64,000 nucleotides of DNA from Azospirillum oleiclasticum (GCF_013423485.1 NZ_JABFFR010000041.1:1-64000), one strand, 5' to 3'; numbered from the stretch's first letter, positions 44,627 through 51,728 are shown. The notes: a model not told the origin generated them from the letters alone. Numbers and translations are program-made.

Positions 44627-44995
44627 CTACGGCCTGAACCCGGATCGTGGCGGACGGTCGAGGGGGTAGAGCGGCTCGCTGGCGCCCGGCCGTGGCGGCC
44701 CGCCGTGCCAGACGGCCCCGGCGGCGGACGGGGCGGTGGCCGGCATCACCAGGGCGGCCATGGCAACATGCGAATGGTCCACCGGGTTGTGGCCGGGGCC
44801 GTGGCCGACGGGTTGCTCCCCGTCCGCATCATGGTCGTGACCATGGCCACCCCCGTCCTCGATATCCGCCAGGGTCGCGAGGATCGCGCCGGGGTCGTGG
44901 GACAGGGTGCTGTGGCTCCCGAAGGACAGCACGCCCGCCACCATCGCCAGCACGACGACGAGACGGAGGCCATTCATCAGGGAGGTAATCGACAT
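44627..44995 (-). CDS. Small histidine-rich secreted or membrane protein
   Basis: A 122-residue protein with an N-terminal hydrophobic segment (LRLVVVLAMVAGVLSFGSHS) that looks like a signal peptide or anchor. A His/Asp/Gly-rich stretch follows (GGGHGHDHDADGEQPVGHGP and HNPVDHSHVAMAALV). Such sequences chelate nickel, cobalt, copper or zinc. It is divergent from an RcnR-type repressor gene whose operator lies in the shared 95-bp gap, so it is probably metal-induced. No named family is recognised. Confidence 0.55.
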   Translation of the reverse strand: MSITSLMNGLRLVVVLAMVAGVLSFGSHSTLSHDPGAILATLADIEDGGGHGHDHDADGEQPVGHGPGHNPVDHSHVAMAALVMPATAPSAAGAVWHGGPPRPGASEPLYPLDRPPRSGFRP

Positions 44996-45062
44996 GCGGA
45001 CCGTGGCGGTGGATGACGCGGCGCATCATGGCCGCATCCGCCCGCGCCGCGCAATGGACAAG

Positions 45063-45079
45063 ATCCCCTCCGGGAGGAT
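45063..45079. promoter_or_regulatory. RcnR/CsoR-type operator candidate
   Basis: ATCCCCTCCGGGAGGAT is a near-palindrome with C-tract and G-tract arms, the style of site bound by RcnR, DmeR and CsoR repressors. It ends 11 bp before the repressor ATG and lies between divergent genes, so it could control both. Confidence 0.65.
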
Positions 45080-45090
45080 AGGATCATCCC

Positions 45091-45360
45091 ATGAGCCAGC
45101 ACGCCTCCCATCCCGACATCGTCCGGCGCCTGAAGCGCGCCGAGGGGCATCTGCGCGGCACGATCGAGATGATCGAGACCGGCCGTTCCTGCCTTGACAT
45201 CGCCCAGCAGCTCCACGCCGTCGAGAGCGCGGTGCGCGAGGCGAAGAAGGCGCTGATCCGCGACCACATCGACCATTGCCTGGCGGACGCCGTGAACGGC
45301 CCGCAGCGCGACTCCCGCCCGGTGATCGAGGAGCTGCGCGACATCACCAAGTATCTGTGA
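45091..45360 (+). CDS. RcnR/CsoR-family metal-sensing repressor
   Basis: An 89-residue all-helical repressor of the DUF156 family. SHPDIVRRLKRAEGHLRGTI, ETGRSCLDIAQQLHAVESAV and RDHIDHCLADAV hold the metal ligands: an N-terminal His, the Cys near residue 34, and the His pair near 60-64. That His-Cys-His-His pattern is of the RcnR/DmeR (Ni/Co) type, not copper CsoR or formaldehyde FrmR. Its stop overlaps the GTG start of the exporter gene (GTGA at 45357), so repressor and exporter are coupled. A CsoR-like operator sits just upstream. Confidence 0.88.
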   Translation: MSQHASHPDIVRRLKRAEGHLRGTIEMIETGRSCLDIAQQLHAVESAVREAKKALIRDHIDHCLADAVNGPQRDSRPVIEELRDITKYL

Positions 45361-46763
45361 GCCGTGCCGTGTTCTCCCCGCTGCTCAACCTTACCTACCG
45401 CCATCTGTTCCTGGCGCAGGTCATCGCACTGGTGGGAACCGGCTTCCTGACGGTCGCGCTCGGGCTGCTGGCCTATGATCTGGCCGGGGCCGAGGCGGGG
45501 GCGGTGCTTGGCACCGCGCTGGCGATCAAGATGGTCGCCTATGTCGGCGTCGCTCCGGTGGCCGGCGCCTTCGCCGACCGGCTGCCCCGGCGCGCCTTCC
45601 TGGTGACCATGGACCTGCTGCGCGCCGCGGTCGCCCTGTGCCTGCCCTTCGTCACGGAAATCTGGCAGGTCTACGCCCTGATCTTCGTGTTGCAATCCGC
45701 CTCCGCCGCCTTCACGCCGACCTTCCAGGCCACCATCCCCGACGTGCTGCCGGAGGAGGCGGAGTACACGAAGGCGCTGTCGCTGGCCCGCCTCGCCTAC
45801 GATCTCGAGAGCCTCGCCAGCCCGACGCTGGCCGCGGCGCTGCTGACGGTGGTCGCCTACCACGACCTGTTCGCCGCCACCGTCGTCGGCTTCGCCGGGT
45901 CGGCGCTGCTGGTGCGCACGGCAGCGCTGCCCGCCCCCAGGCCGGTCCATGGCCGGGGCGGCGTGTACGCGCGCATGACGCTGGGCCTGCGGGCGTACCT
46001 CAAGACCCCGCGCCTGCGCGGGCTGCTGGCGCTCAACGGCGCGGTGGCCGCTGCCGGGGCCATGGTCATCGTGAACACGGTCGTGCTGGTGCGGGGGCTG
46101 CTGGACGGGACGGATGCCGATGTGGCGGTCCTGCTCGCCGCTTACGGGGCCGGGTCGATGCTGCTCGCCCTTACCCTGCCGCGGCTGCTGGAACGGGTGG
46201 CCGACCGGCCCGTCATGCTGGCCGGTGCGGGCCTGCTGGCGGCGGGCCTGCTGGCGCTGGCCGCATTGCTGGCGGGGCGTTCCGCGGGGAGTTGGGCGGC
46301 GCTGCTGGCGCTGTGGTTCACGCTGGGCTTGGCGAACGCGGCGGTGCTGACGCCCACCGGCCGCCTGCTGCGCCGCTCGGCCCACGCGGAGCAGCGGCCG
46401 GCGCTGTTCGCCGCCCAGTTCGGGCTCAGCCACGCCGCCTGGCTGTTGGCCTACCCGCTGGCCGGCTGGCTCGGCGCCGCGGCGGGGCTGGGTGTCACCG
46501 CGCTGGTGCTGGGGGGGCTCGCCGCCGCCTGCACCGCGCTCGCCATGGTCCTCTGGCCGGCGGGGGATCCGGTGGAGGTGGAGCACACCCACGGTCCCCA
46601 CACCCACGAGCACCCGCACGTCCATGACGAGCACCACAAGCACCACCACGACGGCTGGGACGGGCGGGAACCGCACGTCCATCCCCACCGGCACGGGCCG
46701 CTGCGCCACAGCCACGCCTTCGTCATCGACGACCACCACGGCGAATGGCCGCAGCCCACCTGA
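45357..46763 (+). CDS. MFS exporter with histidine-rich C-terminus (NreB-like)
   Basis: A 468-residue major facilitator. Conserved pieces include YLTYRHLFLAQ-like NLTYRHLFLAQVIALVGTGF at the start, and VAPVAGAFADRLPRRAFLVT, the loop 2-3 motif. A final His-rich tail of about 60 residues runs over HTHGPHTHEHPHVHDEHHKH and HPHRHGPLRHSHAFVIDDHH. NreB nickel exporters have this layout, and the tail is thought to bind nickel. The GTG start at 45357 overlaps the repressor stop. Together with the RcnR-type gene this is a compact nickel/cobalt resistance unit. Metal specificity is inferred. Confidence 0.85.
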   Translation: MSRAVFSPLLNLTYRHLFLAQVIALVGTGFLTVALGLLAYDLAGAEAGAVLGTALAIKMVAYVGVAPVAGAFADRLPRRAFLVTMDLLRAAVALCLPFVTEIWQVYALIFVLQSASAAFTPTFQATIPDVLPEEAEYTKALSLARLAYDLESLASPTLAAALLTVVAYHDLFAATVVGFAGSALLVRTAALPAPRPVHGRGGVYARMTLGLRAYLKTPRLRGLLALNGAVAAAGAMVIVNTVVLVRGLLDGTDADVAVLLAAYGAGSMLLALTLPRLLERVADRPVMLAGAGLLAAGLLALAALLAGRSAGSWAALLALWFTLGLANAAVLTPTGRLLRRSAHAEQRPALFAAQFGLSHAAWLLAYPLAGWLGAAAGLGVTALVLGGLAAACTALAMVLWPAGDPVEVEHTHGPHTHEHPHVHDEHHKHHHDGWDGREPHVHPHRHGPLRHSHAFVIDDHHGEWPQPT

Positions 46764-46784
46764 ACGGACGCGGCCCTGGCGCGG

Positions 46785-47552
46785 TCAGGAACCCGGGCGT
46801 CCGGCGAGATGCTCCATCTCCCGCGCCCAGCCGGCGTAGTTGCGGTGGTGCTCGGCCAGAGCCGGGTCGCCGGCGGTGCGGGCGGCGTGGTCGGTCAGCA
46901 CGGGAAGCTGCCGGCGCGCCAGCTCCGACGCGTCCGCCCGCCGGGTGGCGGTCAGGAAGGACGACAGGCTGGTGAACACCGAGGCGCCGGCCGGCTTCGC
47001 CGCCGCGGTCGTCAGCGAATCCAGGACCCAGGGCGTGTATTTCAGCGCATAGGCGGCGTAGGTCCGCATCACCGGCGCCTGCCGCTCCAGCGCCGTCCGC
47101 TCGCGGTCGAAGTCGCCGCGGTCGAGGATCGTGCGGTCGCGGTAGACCACCGGCGCCGCCGCCGAGATGTCGCACAGCCAGCCGGCCCGCGGCACCAGCA
47201 GGTCGGCCTGCTCCGCCTCCTCCCGGAACGGGTAGAAGGGCATGGTGCGGCAGCGCAGCGGCTTGGCGTCGTGGATGCCGCACAGCCCGTCCGGCGCCAG
47301 CGCCGGGCAGGCGAAGCTGGCCGGCAGATAGGCGGCCGGCACGATGTGCACGGCCGCCGCCCGGCGGTCGCGCAGCCGCACCGTCACCCCGAGCCGCTCG
47401 GCCAGCGCGAAGGCCTTCTTCCCCTTGGACACCGGCATCCACATCATCGCCAGCGGGAAGCGGCCGGCGTGCTCCAGCGCGTCCTCCGGCGTCAGCGGCA
47501 GGACGCCGTGGCAGCACTTGCCGCAGGCGGTGCAGTGGAAACGCCGCTCCAT
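46785..47552 (-). CDS. YkgJ-family cysteine cluster protein
   Basis: A 255-residue protein with MERRFHCTACGKCCHGVLPL at the start (CxxCxxCC) and CPALAPDGLCGIHDAKPLRC further in, the eight-cysteine pattern of YkgJ/UPF0153 proteins that probably bind Fe-S or zinc. The remaining part (REEAEQADLLVPRAGWLCDI) is less conserved. The start at 47552 is 23 bp from the YchJ gene stop on the same strand, so the two may form an operon. Function is unknown in the family. It converges with the exporter gene. Confidence 0.8.
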   Translation of the reverse strand: MERRFHCTACGKCCHGVLPLTPEDALEHAGRFPLAMMWMPVSKGKKAFALAERLGVTVRLRDRRAAAVHIVPAAYLPASFACPALAPDGLCGIHDAKPLRCRTMPFYPFREEAEQADLLVPRAGWLCDISAAAPVVYRDRTILDRGDFDRERTALERQAPVMRTYAAYALKYTPWVLDSLTTAAAKPAGASVFTSLSSFLTATRRADASELARRQLPVLTDHAARTAGDPALAEHHRNYAGWAREMEHLAGRPGS

Positions 47553-47574
47553 CACCGTATCCCCGGTGGTCCGG

Positions 47575-48045
47575 TCAGGCCCCGCAGCACTTCTTGTGCT
47601 TCTTGCCGGACCCGCAGGGGCAGGGATCGTTGCGGCCGACCTTGACCATGCGGCGCGGCGGCTGCTTGGGATTGACGTCGCCGTCCACGTAGAACCAGTG
47701 CCCGTCCTCCCGCCGGAAGCGGGAGAGCTCGTGGTGGCGGAGCTCCTGCCCGTCGCGGCGGAAGCGGATCGTGAACTCCACGGTGCCGGCGTCACCGTCC
47801 TCCTCCGCCCGCTGGACGTCGAGCGACAGCCACTCCACCTCCGCGACGTTGCGTTCGGCCTCCGCGCGGTTGAAGTCGGCGCGGATCTCGGGGGCGTGCG
47901 TGCGCTCGACATGGTCGAGCGCACCGCGGACATAGGCGGTGTAGCGCGAGCGCATCAACGCCTCGGCCGTCGGTGCCGGCGCGCCGGCGATGATCGGGCC
48001 GCAGCAATCGTCGTAGGTCCGGCCGGAGCCGCAGGGGCAGGGCAT
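47575..48045 (-). CDS. YchJ-family SEC-C motif protein (UPF0225)
   Basis: A 156-residue protein framed by two SEC-C zinc motifs: CPCGSGRTYDDCCGPIIAG at residues 3-21 and CPCGSGKKHKKCCGA at the C-terminus. The middle has PTAEALMRSRYTAYVRGALD and VEFTIRFRRDGQELRHHELS, the NTF2-like YchJ core. The second, C-terminal SEC-C resembles the SecA end and is an extension relative to many YchJ proteins. The role is unknown, possibly in protein quality control. Confidence 0.88.
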   Translation of the reverse strand: MPCPCGSGRTYDDCCGPIIAGAPAPTAEALMRSRYTAYVRGALDHVERTHAPEIRADFNRAEAERNVAEVEWLSLDVQRAEEDGDAGTVEFTIRFRRDGQELRHHELSRFRREDGHWFYVDGDVNPKQPPRRMVKVGRNDPCPCGSGKKHKKCCGA

Positions 48046-48658
48046 CTTTCTTCACCATACGTCAAGCGGCGGGAGTCGCGGGGTCCCGCCGGTCATCGAG
48101 ATACAGTGATTTCCATGGACCGGTCGACGCCAATTCTGACAGCTTGGCTCCGGTCCTGGTGAGAATGCAGTAGCACTTCTGCACGCCACGTCACCCAGGC
48201 AGCGCCAGCAGCAGGCGCGAAAGCAGCACGAGGCCGTGCCGCATCCGGTGCAGGCGGCCGTCGTGGCCGTTGGCCGAACACGTAAAGTGATCCGGCGGAA
48301 GCTCTGATCAACACGGTCGCGGACGTGAATATCTGGGAGAACGGCGAGCAATGGAAGAGGGAAATTCATGGAGAGTTCCGTAATGAATGATGCTGCTCAC
48401 TCATATAGAGTCTCCCAGATGCCGGCGGTGTGATAGAGGTACACGGGCATTTTGCACGATACATTCAACGTCTATTCGGCCACGCAAAATTGTCAAGAGG
48501 TGCCGCTTCCATCCCGATTGACACCTTGGCGATCAGAGTCATGGTACCGAATTCTGATTACAGAGTGCGGGATTGGCCAACTGCCGTCGTCTGAGCCGAG
48601 CCAATAGGCTCTACACAACAGTGGTGTTTCCGTTGCTTGCAAACGGGGACACCGAATC
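48046..48658. other. Decayed intergenic region, AT-richer
   Basis: About 610 bp with no intact gene and lower GC than the surroundings, especially 48380-48560. It includes a transposase N-terminal remnant on the minus strand (48180-48369). The rest shows no recognisable coding. Confidence 0.5.
48180..48369 (-). pseudogene. ISL3-like transposase, N-terminal remnant
   Basis: Reading from 48369 on the minus strand: LPDIHVRDRVDQSFRRITLR, VRPTATTAACTGCGTAS. This resembles the opening of ISL3 transposases (hydrophobic start, ITL.VRPT, CPxCGxxS zinc knuckle). After the CxxC the frame degenerates, while another frame briefly gives SRLLLALPG, so the rest has frameshifted and been lost. Confidence 0.45.
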
Positions 48659-48755
48659 ATGAGCAAGGCGCTATCCGGCAAGGCCGCCATGGTCACCGGC
48701 GGTTCGTGTGGCATCGGCGCCGGTGTCGCCAAGGAACTCGCCCAGCATGGCCCCG
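48659..48755 (+). pseudogene. SDR oxidoreductase, N-terminal fragment
   Basis: MSKALSGKAAMVTGGSCGIG followed by AGVAKELAQHG is the start of a short-chain dehydrogenase with the TGGSxGIG nucleotide-binding motif. After about 33 codons the similarity stops at the junction with an oppositely oriented SDR fragment. Confidence 0.65.
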
Positions 48756-48973
48756 AAGGCGTCCGGGGCGGGATCGCGAAGCCGCTCCAGGGCGGCCGGC
48801 CTCGACACATCCCCGGCCAGGGTGCGGAATTCGCCGCCAAGCCCGGTGGCTACGGCGTTCAGCGCCAGCCCGTCGGTGTCGAACAGCACCAGCTTCATGC
48901 CGAGCTGCGCGAAATGCTGTGCTGCCGTCCTGCCGATGCCGCTGGCGGCACCGGCAGGACGGCAACCTGTCAT
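48755..48973 (-). pseudogene. Second SDR oxidoreductase fragment, opposite strand
   Basis: From the minus-strand ATG at 48973: AGAASGIGRTAAQHFAQLGM, KLVLFDTDGLALNAVATGLG, GEFRTLAGDVSRPAALERLR. This is an SDR N-terminal half (GxxxGIG, D in LFDTD, GDVS). It ends where the plus-strand SDR fragment ends. The region before AGAASGIG is altered, apparently by the sequence that makes the hairpin at 48923-48964. Confidence 0.65.
48923..48964. repeat. Perfect 13-bp inverted repeat in an SDR remnant
   Basis: TGCCGTCCTGCCG at 48923-48935 is matched by its reverse complement at 48952-48964. The 16-base loop contains a further GCCGC/GCGGC dyad. It overlaps the nucleotide-binding motif of the SDR fragment and may be an insertion scar. 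Confidence 0.6.
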
Positions 48974-49101
48974 GACGCACAGGGATCGCTCGTACCCTAT
49001 TCCTCGTCCATTCGGAGGCACCCTCCGGCCTCGACCCAGGCGTCGAGAATGGGGTTCGTGATCGGCTGACGGACGTACACCGGGAACGACACCGTGCCCG
49101 T

Positions 49102-49341
49102 TCAGCGGTCATCGAGGTCGCGATGCAGCGGCGACGCGACCGAGGTTGCGTGCTTGTCCTGCGGGATCTCCCGGCTGACCCGGATGTCGTGGACTGTGAA
49201 CCGAACGCCGGCGGGGGTGATGGCGACATCTACCAGCGCAAGGAGTTTGCCGCCGGCCGGTGCCTTCGGATGTGCCGCACCGGCCACACATCGGCGTCCC
49301 GAGCCCCACCAGTCCCCATAGCAGGCCTCGCCGTCATCCAT
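49102..49341 (-). CDS. Possible small protein with SpoVG-like pattern
   Basis: A 79-codon frame from the ATG at 49341. Its second half (GGKLLALVDVAITPAGVRFT, VHDIRVSREI) resembles the beta-strand pattern of SpoVG-like proteins (xxLLAxVDVxI...F.VHDIRV). The first half is Gly/Cys/Trp-rich and unconvincing, and no ribosome-binding site was seen. It may be a fragment. Confidence 0.35.
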   Translation of the reverse strand: MDDGEACYGDWWGSGRRCVAGAAHPKAPAGGKLLALVDVAITPAGVRFTVHDIRVSREIPQDKHATSVASPLHRDLDDR

Positions 49342-49567
49342 GTCCGTCACCGGCACAGGCCCGGCCGGGACAGACCGCCGCCGCTGTCCCGGACAGCATG
49401 CGGGGCGTATGCCGCAGTTGCGGTTTTCCGTATGTCCGGAATTCCACCGTTCCGCAAAGTCGGTGAAGCGTCCGGCCTTGGCATCTCCGGCACCCGTGCC
49501 GATCGCAGGAACCAGCCCTGCTTGCTCCCGGTGGCGTAGAGCCCGCGCCGCTCCGCTCCAACCCTGC

Positions 49568-49627
49568 GGGCGGGGAGATTTCCCCTGCCGGTGCCCGGCA
49601 TTCCTCGCGAGACAAATTTCCCCGCCC
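49568..49627. repeat. Structured intergenic element, copy B
   Basis: The outer stem 49568-49581 pairs with 49614-49627 (14 of 14 positions, one G-T). CCCC, an inner hairpin (49586-49600, TGCCGG/CCGGCA) and the unpaired TTCCTCGCG (49601-49609) follow in the same order and spacing as in copy A. It lies about 130 bp upstream of the DUF736 gene and is followed by GTCCTCCACTGGCG. Confidence 0.65.
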
Positions 49628-49753
49628 TCCGGGTCCTCCACTGGCGTTCCGGCCCGTCGCCGACGCTCCGGGTGCAACGGTGCGCCTTGCGGGCTCGTCC
49701 GCCGGAGCCATCGCAGGGATGGTCCCCGCGAACCAGCGAGCAGGAGACCTACC

Positions 49754-50092
49754 ATGGCCATCACCCTCGGCACCTTCACCCGCCTCGACAACGGCAGCTT
49801 CACCGGCACCCTCAAGACCCTGAACGTCACCGCCGGCCTCACCATCGTTCCGGTGGCGCGGGCTTCCGACAGTGCCCCCGACCATCGTGTCTATGCCGGG
49901 AACGGCCAGCGCTACGAGGTCGGCGCCGGGTGGAGCCAGACCGCCAGGACCAGCGGCGAGACCTACCTGAACCTCAAGCTGGGCGCACCCGAGTTCGGCC
50001 CGCAATGGCTGCGTGCCCGGCTCGTCAAGCTGGAGCGTCCGGGTGAGGACGGCATCACCCACATCGCCCTCTGGGAGCCCCGCGATCCCTGA
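49754..50092 (+). CDS. DUF736 protein
   Basis: A 112-residue protein, MAITLGTFTRLDNGSFTGTL onward, with VYAGNGQRYEVGAGWSQTAR, SGETYLNLKLGAPEFG and ITHIALWEPRDP. This is a full-length DUF736 protein, a small beta-rich family common on alphaproteobacterial plasmids and ICEs, with unknown function. CAGGAG lies nine bases before the ATG. It starts ICE block 2 and is followed by a strong hairpin terminator. Confidence 0.9.
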   Translation: MAITLGTFTRLDNGSFTGTLKTLNVTAGLTIVPVARASDSAPDHRVYAGNGQRYEVGAGWSQTARTSGETYLNLKLGAPEFGPQWLRARLVKLERPGEDGITHIALWEPRDP

Positions 50093-50103
50093 TCCCGAGC
50101 CCC

Positions 50104-50143
50104 GGCCCCCTGCCGCGGGTCACCGCGGCAGGGGGCCTTTCCG
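50104..50143 (+). terminator. Strong hairpin terminator after the DUF736 gene
   Basis: A perfect 15-bp stem (50104-50118 with 50123-50137), GTCA tetraloop, followed by TTTCC. It begins 11 bp after the stop codon. Confidence 0.75.
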
Positions 50144-50449
50144 GCTTTCCGGAATTGCGGTGATCCTGCCGGTGCGCGGCGGCCGCTCCGAGGCGGAACA
50201 AGGAAAAGCGGAGAAAGAGGAAAAGGGCCTCGTCTCGATCCTTCCAGCCTGCCAGCCGGGGCGGGGTGGCGGTCAAGGAGACGCGGTCCCCCCGCAATGC
50301 TCCCGTTCCGCTGGCGCTCCACTCCCGCATTCCGGCTCCCCCGCGCCCCGCCTCCCGGCGGCGCCCGTGCGGGCGTCCCTGACCGCCGCCCCGCCGGCTG
50401 ACGCCGGGCGGCGTCCTCGATGAGGAGGACGTCAACCCCGGAGGTCTCC
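50144..50449. other. Intergenic region before the 50450 gene
   Basis: About 300 bp without a gene. CCGCTGGCGCTCC at about 50307 matches part of the tail of elements A and B, but the stem-loop is not reproduced. A hairpin (GTCCTC/GAGGAC) lies at about 50413-50430, just before the ribosome-binding site GGAGG. Confidence 0.4.
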
Positions 50450-50815
50450 ATGTCCTGCACCGTCACGCATCCGCACGCCGCGTTCGACCACTTCCCCGAC
50501 CTGGTCGAGAGCCTGCGCCGGGAATTCGGGGCCGAGGGCCTGATGGCCTTGGTCGAGCGCGTCATCGCCGCGGAGGCCGCCGACCTCCACTGGGACGGCC
50601 GCATCGCCGAGCGCAACCTGGGCGCCGATGGCAGCGCCGATGACGATGGTGACGCAGGCTTCGAACGGGTCGCCATCCTCGGGGTCTTCCGCGGCTACGG
50701 TTACACCGCCGTGTGCATCGTGGATTCCCGACGGCGGGTCCGCCGGATGGCGCGGCTGAGCCGCTTCGACCGCATCGAGGACGCCGAGCGGGCGTTCCTG
50801 GACGGCGGGGGATGA
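50450..50815 (+). CDS. Uncharacterised 121-residue ICE protein
   Basis: I recognise no domain name. The sequence begins MSCTVTHPHAAFDHFPDLVE, with SLRREFGAEGLMALVERVIA, an acidic middle (DGSADDDGDAGFERVAILGV) and a basic beta-rich end (YTAVCIVDSRRRVRRMARLS). GGAGG sits eight bases before the ATG, and typical GC3 supports real coding. It converges with the RHH gene. Small genes of this kind are scattered through the conserved part of related ICEs. Confidence 0.55.
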   Translation: MSCTVTHPHAAFDHFPDLVESLRREFGAEGLMALVERVIAAEAADLHWDGRIAERNLGADGSADDDGDAGFERVAILGVFRGYGYTAVCIVDSRRRVRRMARLSRFDRIEDAERAFLDGGG

Positions 50816-50834
50816 CCCCGCCCACGCCGAGCGT

Positions 50835-51188
50835 TCAGCCGATCGCTCCCAGGGCGGAGCGGAATAGCGGCGACGTCCTCGCCGCTTCCGCCGGGGGCGG
50901 GAGGCGGCCGGGAACCGCCACGCGGAAGTACCCGACCACGAACATGCGCAGGGCCGGCGTCAGCTTCACGCCGCCGCGGCGCCGGTCGACCAGGCTGCAG
51001 AGCTGGTTCAGTTCCAGCCCCTCGCGCCGGCCGATCTCCGCCAGACCGTCCCAGAACGCGGCCTCCATGCGCACCGTCGTGCGGCGGCCGGTGACGACCA
51101 CGTTCCGGCAGACCTGCCACGACGGGTAGCGCCGACCGCCGACCGACTCCGTCCGCTCCTTGGTCTTGCCCGGACCCGCCATCGTCAA
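50835..51188 (-). CDS. Ribbon-helix-helix (RHH_4-type) protein
   Basis: A 117-residue protein. VTGRRTTVRMEAAFWDGLAE, then IGRREGLELNQLCSLVDRRR and TPALRMFVVGYFR form the RHH_4 fold: a TTVRME strand, then two helices. Proteins of this family resemble Arc/MetJ regulators. Two TTCACG-N3-CGTGAA operators lie 69-116 bp upstream of the start, between this gene and the XRE repressor gene, so its expression is probably under that repressor. A role as an ICE regulator or relaxosome accessory is inference. Confidence 0.75.
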   Translation of the reverse strand: MTMAGPGKTKERTESVGGRRYPSWQVCRNVVVTGRRTTVRMEAAFWDGLAEIGRREGLELNQLCSLVDRRRGGVKLTPALRMFVVGYFRVAVPGRLPPPAEAARTSPLFRSALGAIG

Positions 51189-51256
51189 TCCCGCCCGCGC
51201 CCCGCTTCACCGGTGCCACCCCGGCCGGTCGGCCCGAGTGGCAGTCGAGCGAATTC

Positions 51257-51273
51257 TTTCACGCGTCGTGAAA
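51257..51273. promoter_or_regulatory. Operator 1, TTCACG-N3-CGTGAA
   Basis: TTTCACGCGTCGTGAAA is a perfect dyad around CGT, in the upstream region of the RHH gene. With operator 2 it also forms a 12-bp outer inverted repeat (51253-51264 with 51298-51309). Confidence 0.75.
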
Positions 51274-51289
51274 CTCATCAACGAAGAAA

Positions 51290-51304
51290 TTCACGTAGCG
51301 TGAA
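51290..51304. promoter_or_regulatory. Operator 2, TTCACG-N3-CGTGAA
   Basis: TTCACGTAGCGTGAA, 33 bp from operator 1 (start to start, about three helical turns), so two repressor dimers could bind on the same DNA face. Confidence 0.75.
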
Positions 51305-51318
51305 AGAATGAGCGGACG

Positions 51319-51654
51319 TCAGGTCGGGCCGTCGCCGGGAGTCTCCGCTGTCGCGCCAGCGGCGTCCGCCGGTGTGCCGAGTTGCGCCAGGATTCGTTGC
51401 GCCAGGTCGAAAGGCACGGCGCCGATGATGCCGCGATAAATCCAGTCGAGCGGCACTCCGAAACGGTCGGCGAAGGGCAGCATCTGCATCAGATCGGGAA
51501 AGCGCCGGCCGTTCTCATACTGCGACCACGCGCTCTCACCGATCCCGGTGGCGTGGTGGAGGTCGCGCGCCCGCAGGCCGAGTGCCAGCCGCGTCGCCTT
51601 GAGGCGGCGGCCGATCTCGCTGCGGCTGTGCGGAGGGGGCGGTGGGTGGGTCAC
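51319..51654 (-). CDS. XRE-family repressor, paralogue of the 14960 gene
   Basis: A 111-residue protein with one helix-turn-helix: GRRLKATRLALGLRARDLHH, then GIGESAWSQYENGRRFPDL. The C-terminal GVPLDWIYRGIIGAVPFDLA matches the layout of the regulator at 14960. A TTCACG-N3-CGTGAA dyad lies 60 bp upstream of its own start, and two more precede the downstream RHH gene, so it probably represses both itself and that gene. This looks like the maintenance repressor of ICE block 2. Binding has to be inferred from the repeated sites. Confidence 0.82.
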   Translation of the reverse strand: MTHPPPPPHSRSEIGRRLKATRLALGLRARDLHHATGIGESAWSQYENGRRFPDLMQMLPFADRFGVPLDWIYRGIIGAVPFDLAQRILAQLGTPADAAGATAETPGDGPT

Positions 51655-51713
51655 GCCGCAAGAGTGCCGCAGGGGCTTTTCCCAAGTCAGTTAACACCGA
51701 AGAGGATATTGAT

Positions 51714-51728
51714 TTCACGTTACGTGAA
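51714..51728. promoter_or_regulatory. Operator 3, TTCACG-N3-CGTGAA
   Basis: TTCACGTTACGTGAA in the upstream region of the XRE gene, the same half-sites as operators 1 and 2 with a different centre. It supports autoregulation. Confidence 0.7.

Noticed and set aside
48980..49090. Minus-strand reading VPVYVRQPITNPILDAWVEA as a coding fragment
   Set aside because: It looks protein-like but is only about 30 codons long, stops soon and has no family I can name.
50160..50340. Third copy of the structured intergenic element
   Set aside because: CCGCTGGCGCTCC matches the tail, but the outer stem, inner hairpin and TTCCTCGCG are missing.
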